A stretch of DNA of 64,000 bases from Hemileia vastatrix (GCA_030280995.1 JASXTE010000008.1:26504693-26568692); one strand, 5' to 3'; positions 34,718-47,810 are shown, counted from the stretch's first letter. A program made the numbers and translations. The notes: generated from the sequence alone by a model not told the origin.

Positions 34718-36657
34718 ATTAATTTCTATCGAAATTAATTTTGAGACTAGCATATTGAATTTTAGCTATGACCAAGTACTGTAAGTGCCATGGTTTGTAT
34801 TCAATATATTGGTGTTGAAATTAATTTTGATAGGAATCAACAAGTATCAGATGGCACCATGCATGAAACACTGACAGAAACCATCAAATTTATGAGGCAA
34901 TGAACCTCATAATTTCGATCAAAATTAATATAGACCCCTGCATATTGAATACAAGCCATTTCACATGGACTACACAGACATAGATAAAATTCAACATGCA
35001 TGGCTTAAAATTAATTTTGATCGAAATTAACCAAGGCATTAAAACATCAATTTTTATATGGTGTACTTGATCAAACCAGTTTATCTAACTGCTTAGCTTA
35101 CCCATACTTATAGGAATTTTATGCATAGTCCATGTCCATATTAATTTCAATCGAAATTAATGTTGACTAATACATAATGAATACATGCTATGCCACTTAC
35201 ACTTGCCAGGCATAGCTACCATTAAATATGCCAGTATCAAAAATTAATTTCGATCGAAATTAATGAGCATGATAATCATGAATTTCTGGAGTCAACTGCT
35301 TATTTTTATGCATGGTGCCTTGCCAACATTAATTTCGATCGAAATTACTTTTGATACTGGCATATTGCATGTATATATGCCTGGAAAGTGTAAGTGGCAT
35401 AGTGTGTATTCATTATGTATTGGTCAACATTAATTTCGATCGAATTTAATGTTGACATTTGCATATTGAACCCAAGCCAGAAAACAACCCAGAAGATTCT
35501 TCATAAAACTTCCCATTAATTTTGATCGAAATTAAGGCTGACCATATACATATTGAATGGTAGTTATATCTGGTCTGAGTAAGTGGAGATTACTTATATT
35601 CAATATGTATTGGTCAACATTAATTTTGATCAAAATTAATGAGCATTTTGATCATGAACTTTTTCAGTCAGTTAGTTGTTTCAATGCATAATGGCATTCC
35701 AACATTAATTTTGATCAAAATTAATGTTGAAATGATATAATGCTTTTTTGCATGACATGTAAAGGACGGAAAGTATTTTTAAGTATTGAAATTTACTATA
35801 CATGTTGAGGGTAAATATAAAATTTACATATCCATATTAATTTCTATAAAAATTAATGTTGACCAATACATAATAAATAGTAAATATGCCTGGCTAGTGT
35901 AAGTGGCATAGCTTTTTTTCAATCTGCACTTGGCAACATTAATTTCGATTGAAATTAAGGTTCATGATTATCATCAATTTATTCAGTCAGTTGCTTACTG
36001 TTATGCATGGTAACATGTCAACATTAATTTTAATAAAAATTGAATTTGACATGCTACCAAGCATTTTTATGTAAGATGAAAAGTAGGGCACTCTATTGTT
36101 AAGTAAACACATTACAATGCATATTGAGCATGTAAATATCATTTACACATTAATATTAATTTCAATCAAAATTAATGTTGACCAATAAACATTGAACACA
36201 AGCTTTACAACTTACACACACCAGATATAACTACCATTCAATATGTATATGGTGCTCACTAATTTCGATCGAAATTAATGAGCAGTTTTATGAAGAATTT
36301 TTTGGGTCGTTTGCTGGTTTGGGTTCAATATGAAAATGTCAATATTAAATTCTATTGAAATTAATGTTGACCAATACGTAATGAATACACACTATGCCAC
36401 TTACACTTTCCAGGAATAGACACCATGCAATATGCCAGTATCAAAAGTAATTTCGATCGAAATTAATGTTGGCAAGGCACCATGCATAAAAATAAGCAGT
36501 TGACTCCAGAAATTCATGATTATCATGCTCATTAATTTCGATCGAAATTAATTTTTGATACTGGCATATTTAATGGTAGCAATGCCTGGCAAGTAGAAGT
36601 GGCATAGCGTGTATTCACTATGTATTGGTCAACATTAAATTCGATTGAAATTAATAT
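34718..36657. repeat. Array of about 20 palindromes near AATTTCGATCGAAATT
   Basis: Perfect or near-perfect copies of ATTAATTTCGATCGAAATTA occur about every 85-130 bp, for example near 35,138, 35,240, 35,329, 35,430, 35,513, 35,618, 35,703, 35,937, 36,257, 36,445 and 36,532. Spacers also repeat (gttgaccaatacataatga; tgccagtatcaaaa). Spacing often alternates between about 101 and 87 bp. The array lies between genes B and D, both read leftward. Variants with TGATCA at the centre keep dyad symmetry, suggesting selection for the palindrome. Confidence 0.92.
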
Positions 36658-36870
36658 GGATACATAAATGTGACATAAAGAGGTATGGACCATCAATTTG
36701 TTGAAAATACATTTTTATATCTCATACATTATTTGTTTTTCTTAAATAAAATGTTACTCTCTCTCAATATCACTTTATAACATTTACCAAGCTGCTTTGA
36801 AAAAAAACAGAATACATAAAATTCAATATAAGATAGCTATATTACACAGAAGATCACCGTTATACCTAAG

Positions 36871-38548
36871 TTATGATGATGTTGATGCTCTATTAATTGA
36901 TTCCCGAATCTTTACCAGATCAATATCAGCTCCAACCCCAAGTGAATCACGTTCATTCACAGATAATCCTTGCAAAAATGTTGCTGAATAGCAATTCTTG
37001 GGGAGGTATTTGGGAACATTGAATATACCATTTTGTGCAACTGTCCTTTCTGATGACCGTGAATATGTTTTTAATGCTGATTTTTTTTGAGCTGGTGTAT
37101 GGGCTAAGTCCTTTTTCATCTTATCCATTTTTTTAAACAAATCATTGAGTTCAGGATTTCTCCATCCAGGAATAGCTCGGATAGGTGCAGTTGGGGCTGG
37201 TGCTGGGCCTTCCTCGATATCAGAGATGCACCTAGTATCATGAAAAAGCACAATAAAACCTGGCACATCACTGCAGAGATCTCTTGCTAACTTGTAGCGT
37301 GCACTAGCAATCTGAATTCCAACTAAATCAGCTTCATAATAACAAAAAGCAAAGTAAAATAAAAAACTTACCTTGGTCCGATAACGTTTTACTTGTGCCC
37401 TTGCCCTCTTTTCAATCTTTTCTCTTGCTACCCTTTCCTCTTCTTGCCCAAACAACCTTATCATCTCCTTCCCCTTATTAACTACCCATTTCTCAATAAC
37501 ACATTGAGTGAACTGAAGCTTTGACTGATTGATTGTATTCAAGGTGGTGAGCCATCTGGTACAGTGGTAGCATACTATGCTTCCCATGACTTGATTCCAA
37601 GTTGATTCTGAAAAATCACGGCAAGTCCAATCAAACGCAAATTTCCGAAAACCTTTTTCTTGCAATTCACGCTCTAAGTTTCTTTTGACAGAAAGTGGGA
37701 TCGGTGCTCCTCCTTTTAGTCCTCGAGGCTCAGGTGCTGGAAAAAACTCAGGTAGTCAAATTTTGGATCGCAAGAAGGCTATAGAATTGGTTATCAGAAA
37801 TTGTCGATCAGCTGCAGAATTGGCACGGTTAGAAGATTGGACTTGGGTTAGGACAGTTTGAATGGTTTTTAGTTTGAATTGGCTCCAATCTTTCCAATTT
37901 TCAATCTCCAAAGGTGTTGGGCTCGCAGGATATTTTGATATTTGTGTTGGTCCCCCAAGACAATACTTCAGAAAGTGGTAAATATTTCTATTTAGACTGT
38001 CCGAGCTCCTGGGAACATCATTCCTTCTAACTAAGCCTCTTACAGCCCTTAACCCCCGTTCTCGCTCATGAGACTCTTCTGAATTGAGTCTGTGGTAATC
38101 ACTGATACCCATAATGATTGAGGGATTCACTAACAATTCAAATAAGTTAATTAAATTGGTTATTTTTCAATAAAAGAATACACTACAAATTTGAGTTACC
38201 AGCTCCACTTGTGCTTGCTCCTTGGTTAGGCTGAGCAGATGATGATTGGTCTCCGAAAAATTCCCTCAATACTTCACTAGCCCAATCTCTTCCTAGCTGA
38301 TCAGCTTGCTGATTAGCACTTTCAGAAGCAGAAGGATGATTGGGATTAAAATTTCTTGGTTCTGAATGAGACTCTTGGCCTGGATTGGGATTAGGTGGTG
38401 GGTTAGGATTAGGTGGTACAGATTGAGATGCATCTGGAGGTGGATCAGCAGAGGGTGGTGGAGGAGTATTTCCAGTATTAGTATGTTGAGGCGGAAAACA
38501 ATCAGAATCGGTTGGGTCAACAGACATCCCTTCAAAATTATCATCCAT
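36871..38548 (-). pseudogene. Unrecognised gene D of the giant CACTA, with one in-frame stop
   Basis: ATG 38,548 opens a Pro/Ser/Asn-rich disordered N-terminus (PPPPSADPPPDASQSVPPN). GT-AG introns near 38,197-38,130 and 37,373-37,332 then join segments with YHRLNSEESHERERGLRAV, IENWKDWSQFKLKTIQTVL, a basic coiled segment (REKIEKRARAQVKRYRTK) and a C-terminal tail ending near ESINRASTSS. The frame carries a single TGA at 37,756-37,758 between FLRSKI and LPEFFPAPEP, where TGG (Trp) or CGA would continue it. I recognise no domain. It lies just downstream of the transposase on the same strand. Confidence 0.55.
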
Positions 38549-38974
38549 AATGAACTGTAATAAAATAAAATAAAATAAAAATAATCAGTTGTTAAAATTT
38601 ATACCTATCAAAGCTAAAGTAAAAAAAGATACTATGTATATAGTCTTGTAAACGTGTATGTTCTCTTGTCAAAAAATAAAGTGAATAATATATAGCTATC
38701 AGCTAAAGTTGGAAGGTCAAACTATTTATAGTAGATTAATGAGCAAGAAGATCATTCATTAAGTAAAAATTTTATCATATTTCTCATTATCATGATTTTA
38801 TTTCTTTCATTCTTACATTTAAGATAAAAATGACTCATTGAAAGCATGGGTTCTCTCGCAATAAAAGCAACCAAAGTAATTGTTCACTGATTTATGATAA
38901 GGTAAGTTGGATGCATTGCATTTTTTAATCGAGCATTGAATTATTTCTTTCACCATTTACAAATATCACCAATC

Positions 38975-41900
38975 CTACAAATTTCCCCAATCCCAAATTA
39001 ACACAAAGATGTTAGTCAACAGAAAATAAATTTGATTAATTTTTTCACTCACTACTGTCTGCAGTCCAATGGCAGTGAGAACCTCGTCTTTGATTCCAAA
39101 CATTCCTTTTTTGTGCTCAACAGTAGCTGCATGTCCAATTATTGCATCTTTCTTAATCACAATTTGAGTTGCTTTGGCTACTCTTACTAACCGACAATGC
39201 ACTTGTGGGAAAAGCTCATAGGGATCCTTTGATGTTTCTTCTGGACGGAGCTCTTTGAAAGGACTTACTATTAAATATATTTGATCATTCTCTTCCTTTG
39301 ATCTGAAAAGATCATCAATTTGCCCAAACTGGCTATCTTTTCCGTAGTAGAATTAAATTGTTGAATTAGCAATGTGTCGATGGTAACTAGTAAACCTCTT
39401 TCCATGTTTCAATATGCTTGCTACATTTTCAACTACCCGATCCCCACTTTTCTCCGATGGTGTCAAAGCCCGTCTTGAAGTTTCTTTTCCCATTCGTGCC
39501 CTTACCCATTTAGTAAATAATGCCATACTTAGATGGATCCATTTGTTTTGTTTATCGAGATCAATATGGATTTTTTTAGTCTCACATTGATCATTATCTT
39601 CAGCTTCACCAAGATCTAATACCCTAGACTTCCGATACCAATGTTTGAGCATTGTTAGCGGTATCTCTCCTGTGGTAAATATTAATAAATTAGCACAGCT
39701 GAGTTTTTAAATCATTGCTTACAAACATTACATACGTGGATGGTGATTGTTTGGAATTTCAGATAATATATGATTCACCCGCTCTCCAGACCAAGTAGCT
39801 GTACCTGATGGTGGACCAAGATGCTTTATCATTTCAGGATAATGTTGAGTGATATGCAGATTTGGCTTTGCATTAATATTCTTCCAACCCTCTTCAAGGC
39901 ACTCACGATACTCTAACAGAAATTGATCTAGATCTTTAAGCTCATTAGTCTGTATATTTTTTAATGTCAAAAAATTAGTGATCGAGCATAATGTTACAAG
40001 TGACTTGAGAAGATAATATTCTCTTGGTTTATCAGCTGAGGAAGCTGAAGATTCAGATTCTTTAAATTTTTCAAACCAAAGGGGTATAAGTGACAAAGGG
40101 AAGTAGAGAGTATACAGCATGTGCCATTCTGCTGCCTTGAGAGATCCTGCCTTTTTAGATCCTACTGATTTTGGAACTCGTGTTAGCCAGGAAGGTCTTC
40201 TTACTTGATCAATCATCTTCCATACAACCTGTAGCTCTGCTGCTGTGATTCGTGGATTACTACTACCTTCATTTTCTTTCTCCTTACCTTTCCTTTTATT
40301 TTCTTCATCTCTATCTGTCTCATTTGATGAGTGAGATCCTTCACTCTGTGATATGCTAATGCTTCTTTGCCTTAAGTTATACAATGAATTCCTACTGTCA
40401 CTGCTGTGAGACTGTATTGAGGCCACATCGCTATATGGAGGAATAAATTTGGAGCTGGATGACCTACTCTGGCTTCTTGATCGATTTGTTCCCAATCCTT
40501 CATTATCTAGTCCATGATGACTTGATGACTGTCTTGAACTCGTACGTCTTTGCCGCTTGTGCTGTCTCGTGTGTCCTGTATCATCATCATCATTATTTGT
40601 GGTGCTTAAGCTACTTCTACGTTTTTTCGAATGTTTGTGCAGTGAAGTATCAGAAAAGAAATCATCATCTTCTTCTCTTACATGCCAATTTTTATCCTTT
40701 TCCAGCTTTCTTTCTAGATCTTTTGCTGCATTTTGGATTTGAAAATAGCTTAGACTGTGATCTTTTAGGTTGCCAAGCATATGTGAATGCATAACATCAA
40801 TTGAGCAATATTCAGTTGGACGCCAATATTCAAGGTTATTCAGCTCACTCCATCGTACCCCATGATTTTGAACAATTGATACACGCTCCCAATGTGACTT
40901 AGAATTTTTCCACTTTGTTGCCCAGCACATATGATCCTCATGATTCCGTAATGAAAAATTTCCCACATTCTTTTCACTAATTTCATCTTTAGAGATATTA
41001 CAGAAAGAGCAGAACATTTTTGCAGAGTGACTCGAAAAGCCAGCCAATTTTCGTATTGCAGGAATGTCACCTATCAAAGAGAACAATGCAACTCTTAATT
41101 TCCGGCCTCGTGGATAAAGATGTGTCTTTTCAATCAATATACCATCCCATAGAGTTTGTAGATCATTAGCCAGTGGTTTTAGAAGGTGATTAAGCTGTTC
41201 ACTTGTGGGTTCTGTTGGTCTGGGTATAATAGAATACAAAAAAAGATTTTCCATTTTGTATCTATCTTCTTGAGGTAGGTTCATACACACCATCATAATA
41301 TTGCCTACAGACTTCTGATGACCTCCAATCCTATTGCCACCAGGCCTAAACCAGTCGACATATAAAGTAAAAATTAAGTTGCCTGAAGTTATTGTATATT
41401 CATCATCATTGCTATCCAGAGCTGGAGTGGTTATGGGAAAGTTTTTCCAAATTGAACCATCACAAACATCCTTCATCAAATCACACTCTACACGTTCTGC
41501 CACAGGGGTTTTCTTCTCAATCAGAAGCTCAAATTTGAACAGTTTGATCTTTTCCTTAAGCCAGTCGATAAAAGAATGGTGATGAAATGTTTTAAGAGAT
41601 AATTATTTTACATGTTCTTGATGTTCCTCCATCAAATACAGCCTTTCATCACATTTAACTGCAATTTGTCCTGCTCCAAACATTTTTAAATAGCGCTTTG
41701 ATGATAAAAGAAACGGTTGATTGCAACATAGTATAGATGGTTGAGATTCAGAGTTATACTCATAAAGAGCAAAGCATTTAGGACAGCATGTTTTAGTGAA
41801 AAATGATTGATTGAGCTTTAATCAACTAAAAACTGTATCTATCGAGCGTGGGACCAGGCGGACAATGCTATCAGAATCCAGTATTCCACTATCACCTAGA

Positions 41901-42353
41901 AGTTTGAGCTTCTTAATTTCTTCATCCAAAAATTGAGTACAACCTTCTTTGCTCAAATGATGAATCAGAGAAAGCTTTGCTGCCTGCCACATAATTATTT
42001 GGCTATACCGTTCCCCAAGATTTGAGTTTCTAGAGACTGTTGAAGATACTTCTGCCCCCAATAGCAACTGCCCCTATGTAATAAATCATTGAAACATCAT
42101 AAAGACTTTAATTCTAACATTGAACTATAGATATACAGCTTACTGTTTCTGTGGAGCGGGAACTTCCAATGTTAAGTGGATTGTTGGAAGAAATAACCAT
42201 CTGGGCCTTCCTATTTCTTTCCTCTTGATGTTTTGCATAAGAATTAGAGCTTTTGAAAGCCATACCAACTTCAAAGGACCCAGAAGAAGTTTGATACTTT
42301 CTATTGACACATCCAAGATCTTGACATTGACATACATGAAAAAATGGAGGCAT
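38975..42353 (-). pseudogene. Tnp2-type CACTA transposase with an in-frame stop
   Basis: ATG 42,353 opens MPPFFHVCQCQDLGC, followed by introns near 42,135-42,066 and others. A Cys-rich segment (KTCCPKCFALY, near 41,790) precedes the core at 41,503-39,728. The core has FTLYVDWFRPGGN, KSVGNIMMVCMNLPQEDRYK, GDIPAIRKLAGFSSHSAKMF with FCSFC, GVRWSELNNLEYW and IDVMHSHMLGNLKDH. An unusually long acidic/Ser/Arg insert (about residues 275-410 of the core) interrupts it before the C-terminal PSWLTRVPKSVGS and LHITQHYPEMIKHLGPP. These motifs are those of fungal Tnp2 (EnSpm) transposases. After a further intron at about 39,735 the frame meets TAA at 39,353-39,355 while homologous-looking sequence continues (FYYGKDSQFGQIDDLF) to 38,975. 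This is compatible with a recent nonsense mutation. Confidence 0.8.
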
Positions 42354-43427
42354 TTTAATTGTGATAATTGTAGGAATAAGTTAGCTATTCGAAGTTACCG
42401 ATTGAAGGTATTCCTTTTTTTGAAAGGCACTAGCTAATATAAGCTACATTTTTTTATCAAAAGAATATGATGGAATATGTGTTGAAATTATTTAAGTTTA
42501 AATGTTTAATTTTTAATCGGATAAATTATATATTAATTTAAAGTTATGCAGTCTACTTTATTTGTATTCTGTATACTCTCTGCATTTGTACAACAATGCA
42601 TGCATGTTTATCAGAATATTTTCTATCATAGAAAAAATTCTGTTGTACGCACAAGCATCTTAATTATTTTTCTATCAAATGCCTTCTGAGTTATATCTAA
42701 CTACCCTATAATTATTTGATTTTGATAAAAATTCTTAGTTATGGACTATAAGAAAAGTAATCCATATTTTTAACATAATTTTTAAAAAATTACCCCAAAA
42801 ATCAAAGTTAAACCCAAAAATAAGTTTAATATTTTGTAAAAAACAATCACAAACATATTTCTTTCAATTTGAAAATTGGTCTGTACTAGGTAGAATTTTC
42901 TATAAAGAAAAAATCAAAAATACTCAAATAATAGATGCTACAAAAGTGTAAACCTTAAAGAATTACATAAAAGCTGAAACCTTGTATAACTTTTCATACA
43001 TAAATGTGATGAAATGACACTCTAGTCTATTTATTCAGGTTGAAAAAAATTACTCAATAGAATATGTATTACTATCATATTGGACCAAAAATAATTTTTT
43101 GGTAATCAAAAAATGAACATAGCCTCACATTTAACAAATTATTTTTGTGGAAGAATTTTTTGAAAAGAAAAAAAAATCGGTTTCTTAAATGAGTCTGCTT
43201 TTATCACATAATCATTCTCTTTATTTTATACCATTCCTTTTGAGTTCAAGTTGCATATAAAAATATAATTTATGCATATTATAATTCCATAAAGTCGAAA
43301 TATTTCTTATTCTTAATTTTTGTGATATTTCTCCTTAAAACAACTTTGATCATAAAGTTTTGGAGCTCAACAATTTATCCTTCCTCTTTGTTTAATTTAA
43401 TTGAACACTTTCTTAATCTAATTATTT
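42354..43427. other. Divergent intergenic region between the transposase and gene E
   Basis: AT-rich with no gene. It must hold both promoters; I see no clear shared motif. Confidence 0.5.
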
Positions 43428-44548
43428 ATGAACCCTAGTAGCTCTTACTTTCCTCATGGAAACCTGCCCACAAACACAAGAACACTTAATAGAATTTTTA
43501 ATGAGACTTTGCCTCCATTCAATTCTCACTTTTGTAGATCTATACACAATTTTTGTCATTCACTTTTGGATATGTCACCAGAATCAAATGGATGGAAACA
43601 AAACCCTACTGAAGAGCAATTAGACAGATTTTCATCATTCGACATGAATTCTTGCAACATTGCCTTTGAACTACCTCATCCAGAATCAAATTCAGCGGTT
43701 TCGGAAAAGTTTCCACCAATTTTCCGTGAATCTTTTATTGAGCACCTTTGCATGTGTGGTTTCCCAGGATCAACTTTCGCTTGGAACCTAGATTGGTTTG
43801 ACAAATGGAACCAGGTCTTGGCAAATATTCTCATTAAACACTGGGACAATGCCTTAAAAACCAATAATTTGATTGCATATCCAATTGACTCAACTCAAAT
43901 TAGCTTCTCAAATCAAATAGGAGTTCTTCACCGTTGGTTTTTAGGTCATGCTGATAGATTAAGACTTGGGAAGGATTCTCATAGCTCTCAAGAAATAATC
44001 AAAGTGAGAAAGCATAAATATAGAATAAAAAAAAAGTATGAAAATCCCTTTTTTTTCAACCGTTTTTATTTATGACCTTTATTTCAAATAACAAAGATTC
44101 TTAGAATTCAGTTAACCGAACTAAACTTCTTAAACAACTTCCACATTGTGAAACTTATCACAACCTTTTCACAAACATCAAGTGTTGTTCAGACACCGAA
44201 ATTGATAATGATGGATCGTTAAGACGTATCTTAATGCAATGGAGGTCTGAAGATTTTTCTAAAGTTGCACAATATCTTGACCAACAACACTTTGATATTC
44301 GAGATAATTCAACCTACTCTGGAAGTGTGCTAAAGGACTTGGCCTTGTACAAAAGAATCATTTTGGTTTCAACATTATCCCCTAACCTTAATCCTTCTCA
44401 TGTCCCCCGGGGTTTGCCAAATGACTGTTATTCTCCCTTATATCTTGCATCTCTAAATCCTCAACAACTAAGACTTTTAAATCCTCAAAATCCCATAAAT
44501 TTACCTGCTCTCCTTGAAATTCTTTCTTCCTCTAATGTGAGTGATTGA
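43428..44548 (+). CDS. Unrecognised gene E of the giant CACTA
   Basis: Two exons, 43428-44003 and 44105-44548, are joined by a 101-bp intron (GTGAGA ... TTAG, phase 0), giving 339 aa. The protein is soluble-looking, with Trp-rich helices (FAWNLDWFDKWNQVLANILI), VLHRWFLGHADRLRLGK, and a second half with LRRILMQWRSEDFSKVAQYL and CYSPLYLASLNPQQLRLL. There is no signal peptide and no domain I know. It is divergent from the transposase and ends 130 bp before the convergent SNF2 gene. The frame is open once spliced, so it may be the best preserved cargo gene. Confidence 0.6.
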
Positions 44549-44680
44549 CAAACTCCCTTAATAATAGGTTTGCACACTCATACTCCTCATTTCCACTGTT
44601 TGGGACACTTAGCCTTGAAAACAAAAACATAATTTTAATGATTACTATTATCATTAAAATTTATAGAAATGAAATTTGGC

Positions 44681-46960
44681 TTACATTGTTAGCTCCATTT
44701 TTTTCCTTTGAATCTTATACATGCTGAATTCTATACTTCCTTGTACAAAATAATTCAAAACAGTTACTTCATTTTGCTGCCCCATTCTATACAGCCAATC
44801 AACAGCCTGTTGCTCAACTGCTGGATTCCAATTTGGCTCCTATTTCAAAATTGAACATATAAAAAATTTAATATTTTTGTTCTTAATATGAAATAAAAGA
44901 CATTGAGCTCACCATTATATATACATTTTGAGCACACCTGAGATCTATACCCACTCCTGCAGCCTGAATTGTTCCAACCAAAACTTGGCAATTTTTATTA
45001 AAATGGAATTCATGCATATTTTTGTCTTGCTTTGTCCTGCTGAGTTCACCCGTAAGCTGGGTATACCTAATATTGTGGTCATCTAAAGCCATTTTTATTC
45101 TATTTTGAAATATTAGAAAATTGTTTTTAATAAGCCAACACAATTTTGTAAAACAATTCATTATAGAATCACTTACATCTGCAAAAAGTCTGCAAAGTTG
45201 GAGAATATAACAGCTTTTGGAAAATTTATATCCCTTTCACCAGACAAAAAGTTTTTTAAGTGGCCTATAAGATGACAAATCTTTGCGGAATGCTGCCAGG
45301 TGAAATCAAAAGTTGGAGTTTCATCCAGATTTTCGTAGATTGGATGGTTGCAGAATTTTCTTAAAATCATCAGCTCTCTTAGAAACTCAGATGAGTCCCA
45401 AGGGAAGTCAGTGCTTCCGGAGGGCCCATATCGCTCAGTGAATCCTTCTTGAAGCACATCAAGTTTAGACCTCCATGGATCTGCTAATTGAACCGATATC
45501 CCCCTTTGAATCTTTTTTGGAAGAGACAAAATTGCATCCTTTGTTCTACGTAGGCTTATGACTTTCATTAAGTGATTGATTGATTTAATAGAATTAGCCT
45601 TTCCTTTTTGCAAACCTGGAAAAAGGAAATTCTTCCATAACCAGTCTTCTTGCCACTTTTCGATTCTAAGAAAAAATATGAGACTTTAAAGGTCAGTGGG
45701 CCTGTTCTGAAGTGGAGTTCCAGTCAAGCATAGTCGGTGTTGGGATTCCAAGTCAAATATTGTTTGAGCCCTCTGGGAGTAAGGATTTTTAATGTAACTA
45801 AAAGAATATTTATAAAAATTGATTATAAAAATTAAGTTTTAAGTTTTAGATATAGAAATGGGCACTAACTGAGCTTCATCTAAAAAAACTCTATACCAAA
45901 AGAGCATTTGAGTCACTGGTATCTTTTTTTGGCTTTGGTTTTTTGACATTGTTGGGCTAGCTATTTCATAGGTCGTTAAAACAATAGCAGTGTCCTGTAG
46001 CTCATTGACATTAGTATTTTGACAATCCTTCCCATAAAGAACCTGGAAAGGAAGCGCATTATCTTCAAAGTGCACACTTATTTCATTGATCCAATTTGAT
46101 AGTGTTGCCAGGGGGCATATAATCAGTGTGGCTGAACTCCAATTAATACCTTCTTGATTTTCTGATACCTGGAATTGTCTTGCTTCACCTTGAGTTGCAC
46201 TTATAAGAGAAAGAGTTGAAAGTGTCTTTCCCAAACCCATATCATCAGCAAGTATTGACCCGTTTCCTTCAGGCATTAATTGATTGTTAAGAAACTGATC
46301 TTTATAGTCATCGAATCCAGTTCTAAGCCAATGGTTGTCCTGGTGCCTCCACATGATATCCAACTTTTCCTTTAACATTCATTCATTGTCAATCATAAAA
46401 TTTATTGCTTGAAGTTGATGTGTTTTGAGAACTGTTTTGATTCCTCGGATAAGTTCATCAGCTTTCCAATCTTGAGTACTCTGAGATATTTGGAAAGAGC
46501 CTTCAAAAATTACATGCGGGATATTAAAAAAGATAGTGGAGTCGTAGTTCAGGATTGGACATAAATCGATTTGTGCAGAAGAAAATGCTTCTTTAGCAAG
46601 ACTGATTAGTGTACTTGAAGAAAAGAGGCATCCCCAAAGTTGATACTGATTACCAAAAACTGGAACCAAGTAAGCATGAAAATAGAAAGGCTTCATAGGA
46701 TTCAAGGCACTTCTTTGGTTTAAATGGTGAGATCCAGAGCCAATGTCACCCAATAGTGGTCCAATGTGCTGACTCTGCACTTGAGAAAGATTACCGACAA
46801 GGGTTGGTTTTCTTTCTTCAAATAGTCCAAAAATATGAACATTCGAATGGCCTCGCTGTAAAATCGTGGGGGTCGGTGAGTTTTGAAATCTTGAAATTAC
46901 ATTCATATAAATTTGATCGATTGTTATTGAGAACTGTCCAACACATCTGAGACTTGACAT
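44681..46960 (-). pseudogene. SNF2-family ATPase/helicase cargo gene with two in-frame stops
   Basis: From ATG 46,960 a 190-residue N-terminal region precedes the ATPase. Visible motifs are ILADDMGLGKT (motif I), TLIICPLATLSNWINEI, LDEAH (motif II) completed by a splice across the 72-bp intron 45,798-45,869 and followed by YIKNP, and LTGTPLQN (motif III). The C-terminal helicase lobe has SLRRTKDAILSLPKK, KAVIFSNFADFLQ, VLVGTIQAAGVGIDL, and after another intron EPNWNPAVEQQAVDW with YRMGQQ (motif VI). This order is that of Swi2/Snf2 remodelers of the Rad5/RAD16-like type. TGA at 46,379-46,381 and a TAA near 45,688 lie in frame; both fit C-to-T changes. Further introns lie near 45,170 and 44,900. 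Confidence 0.85.
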
Positions 46961-47810
46961 ATTAAGAATAGTATCTGAAGATAGTGGTTGTTAAAAGATG
47001 AATTGAAGCAAAAAATGAAGAATCAGTTTTGAATAAAACGACAAAATAACTTTTTAGCATATGCTATGCTAAGCTCATAATTCTTTCACATGTATTATTA
47101 TTATCTTTTTAATAAATATTGGAAGTAAATCAATGATAACTGAAATGAATAATATGGCTTAAAAATAAATCTTGAGCCTATAGAGTAAATTTTGGTTTGT
47201 GGAGGAAGAAAAATTTTCTCAATAAAAATGTGCTTTATTGTTACATTATAATCACAAAATAGAATAATTTCACTCTTATTACACTTATATATGTTTCTGT
47301 CTAATAGTAAAATGCTTTAGATGTCAGTTCAAAATCCAAATTGAAACTACTACCTAGAACGATGTCTTGATACTAACATACTTTTTGTAAGTCTTTGGAC
47401 AGACACTTATGGTGATCTCAATAATATTAAAATTGATTTGAATTGTATGTTTTATCAAATATCTATGTAGTCTAGTGTAATAATTGAGATACTACAGTTT
47501 AACCTTCTGTTACCAACTTGGCAAGAAAATATATGTAGATATTCTTAGAACGAATATCAAATTTTGCTTTCCACAAGATGGGAAAGTGAATATTATGATA
47601 TGTTAAGTGATATGTTCAAGCTTTGCTCAATCTGTGCTCAGCTCAAAATCAAAGTAATCACCAAGCTCCAAGAAACCTGTGATTGAGTTTGGTTGAACCT
47701 AGGTCTAACTGATTACCAAATCTTTGTCCAATTAATTTAAATCTGGTTTCACAATGAACTCCCAACAGCCTTCCAACAGCTTTCCAACCACTTCCCAACA
47801 TTTTTAAATG
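46961..47810. other. Right subterminal region of the giant CACTA
   Basis: No gene is present. The last 250 bp carry short repeated motifs (aagctttgctcaat, ctgtgctcagctc, ccttccaacagctttccaac) next to the terminal repeat, as expected for CACTA subterminal transposase-binding arrays. Confidence 0.5.

Noticed and set aside
34718..36657. CRISPR array
   Set aside because: The units are palindromic with spacers that themselves repeat and invert, there are no cas genes, and the genome is eukaryotic.
38975..42353. KDZ-class transposase
   Set aside because: The visible motifs (VDWFRPGGN, MNLPQEDRYK, AGFSSHSAKMF with FCSFC, DVMHSHMLGNLKDH) are those of Tnp2/EnSpm, and the ends and 3-bp duplication agree with CACTA.
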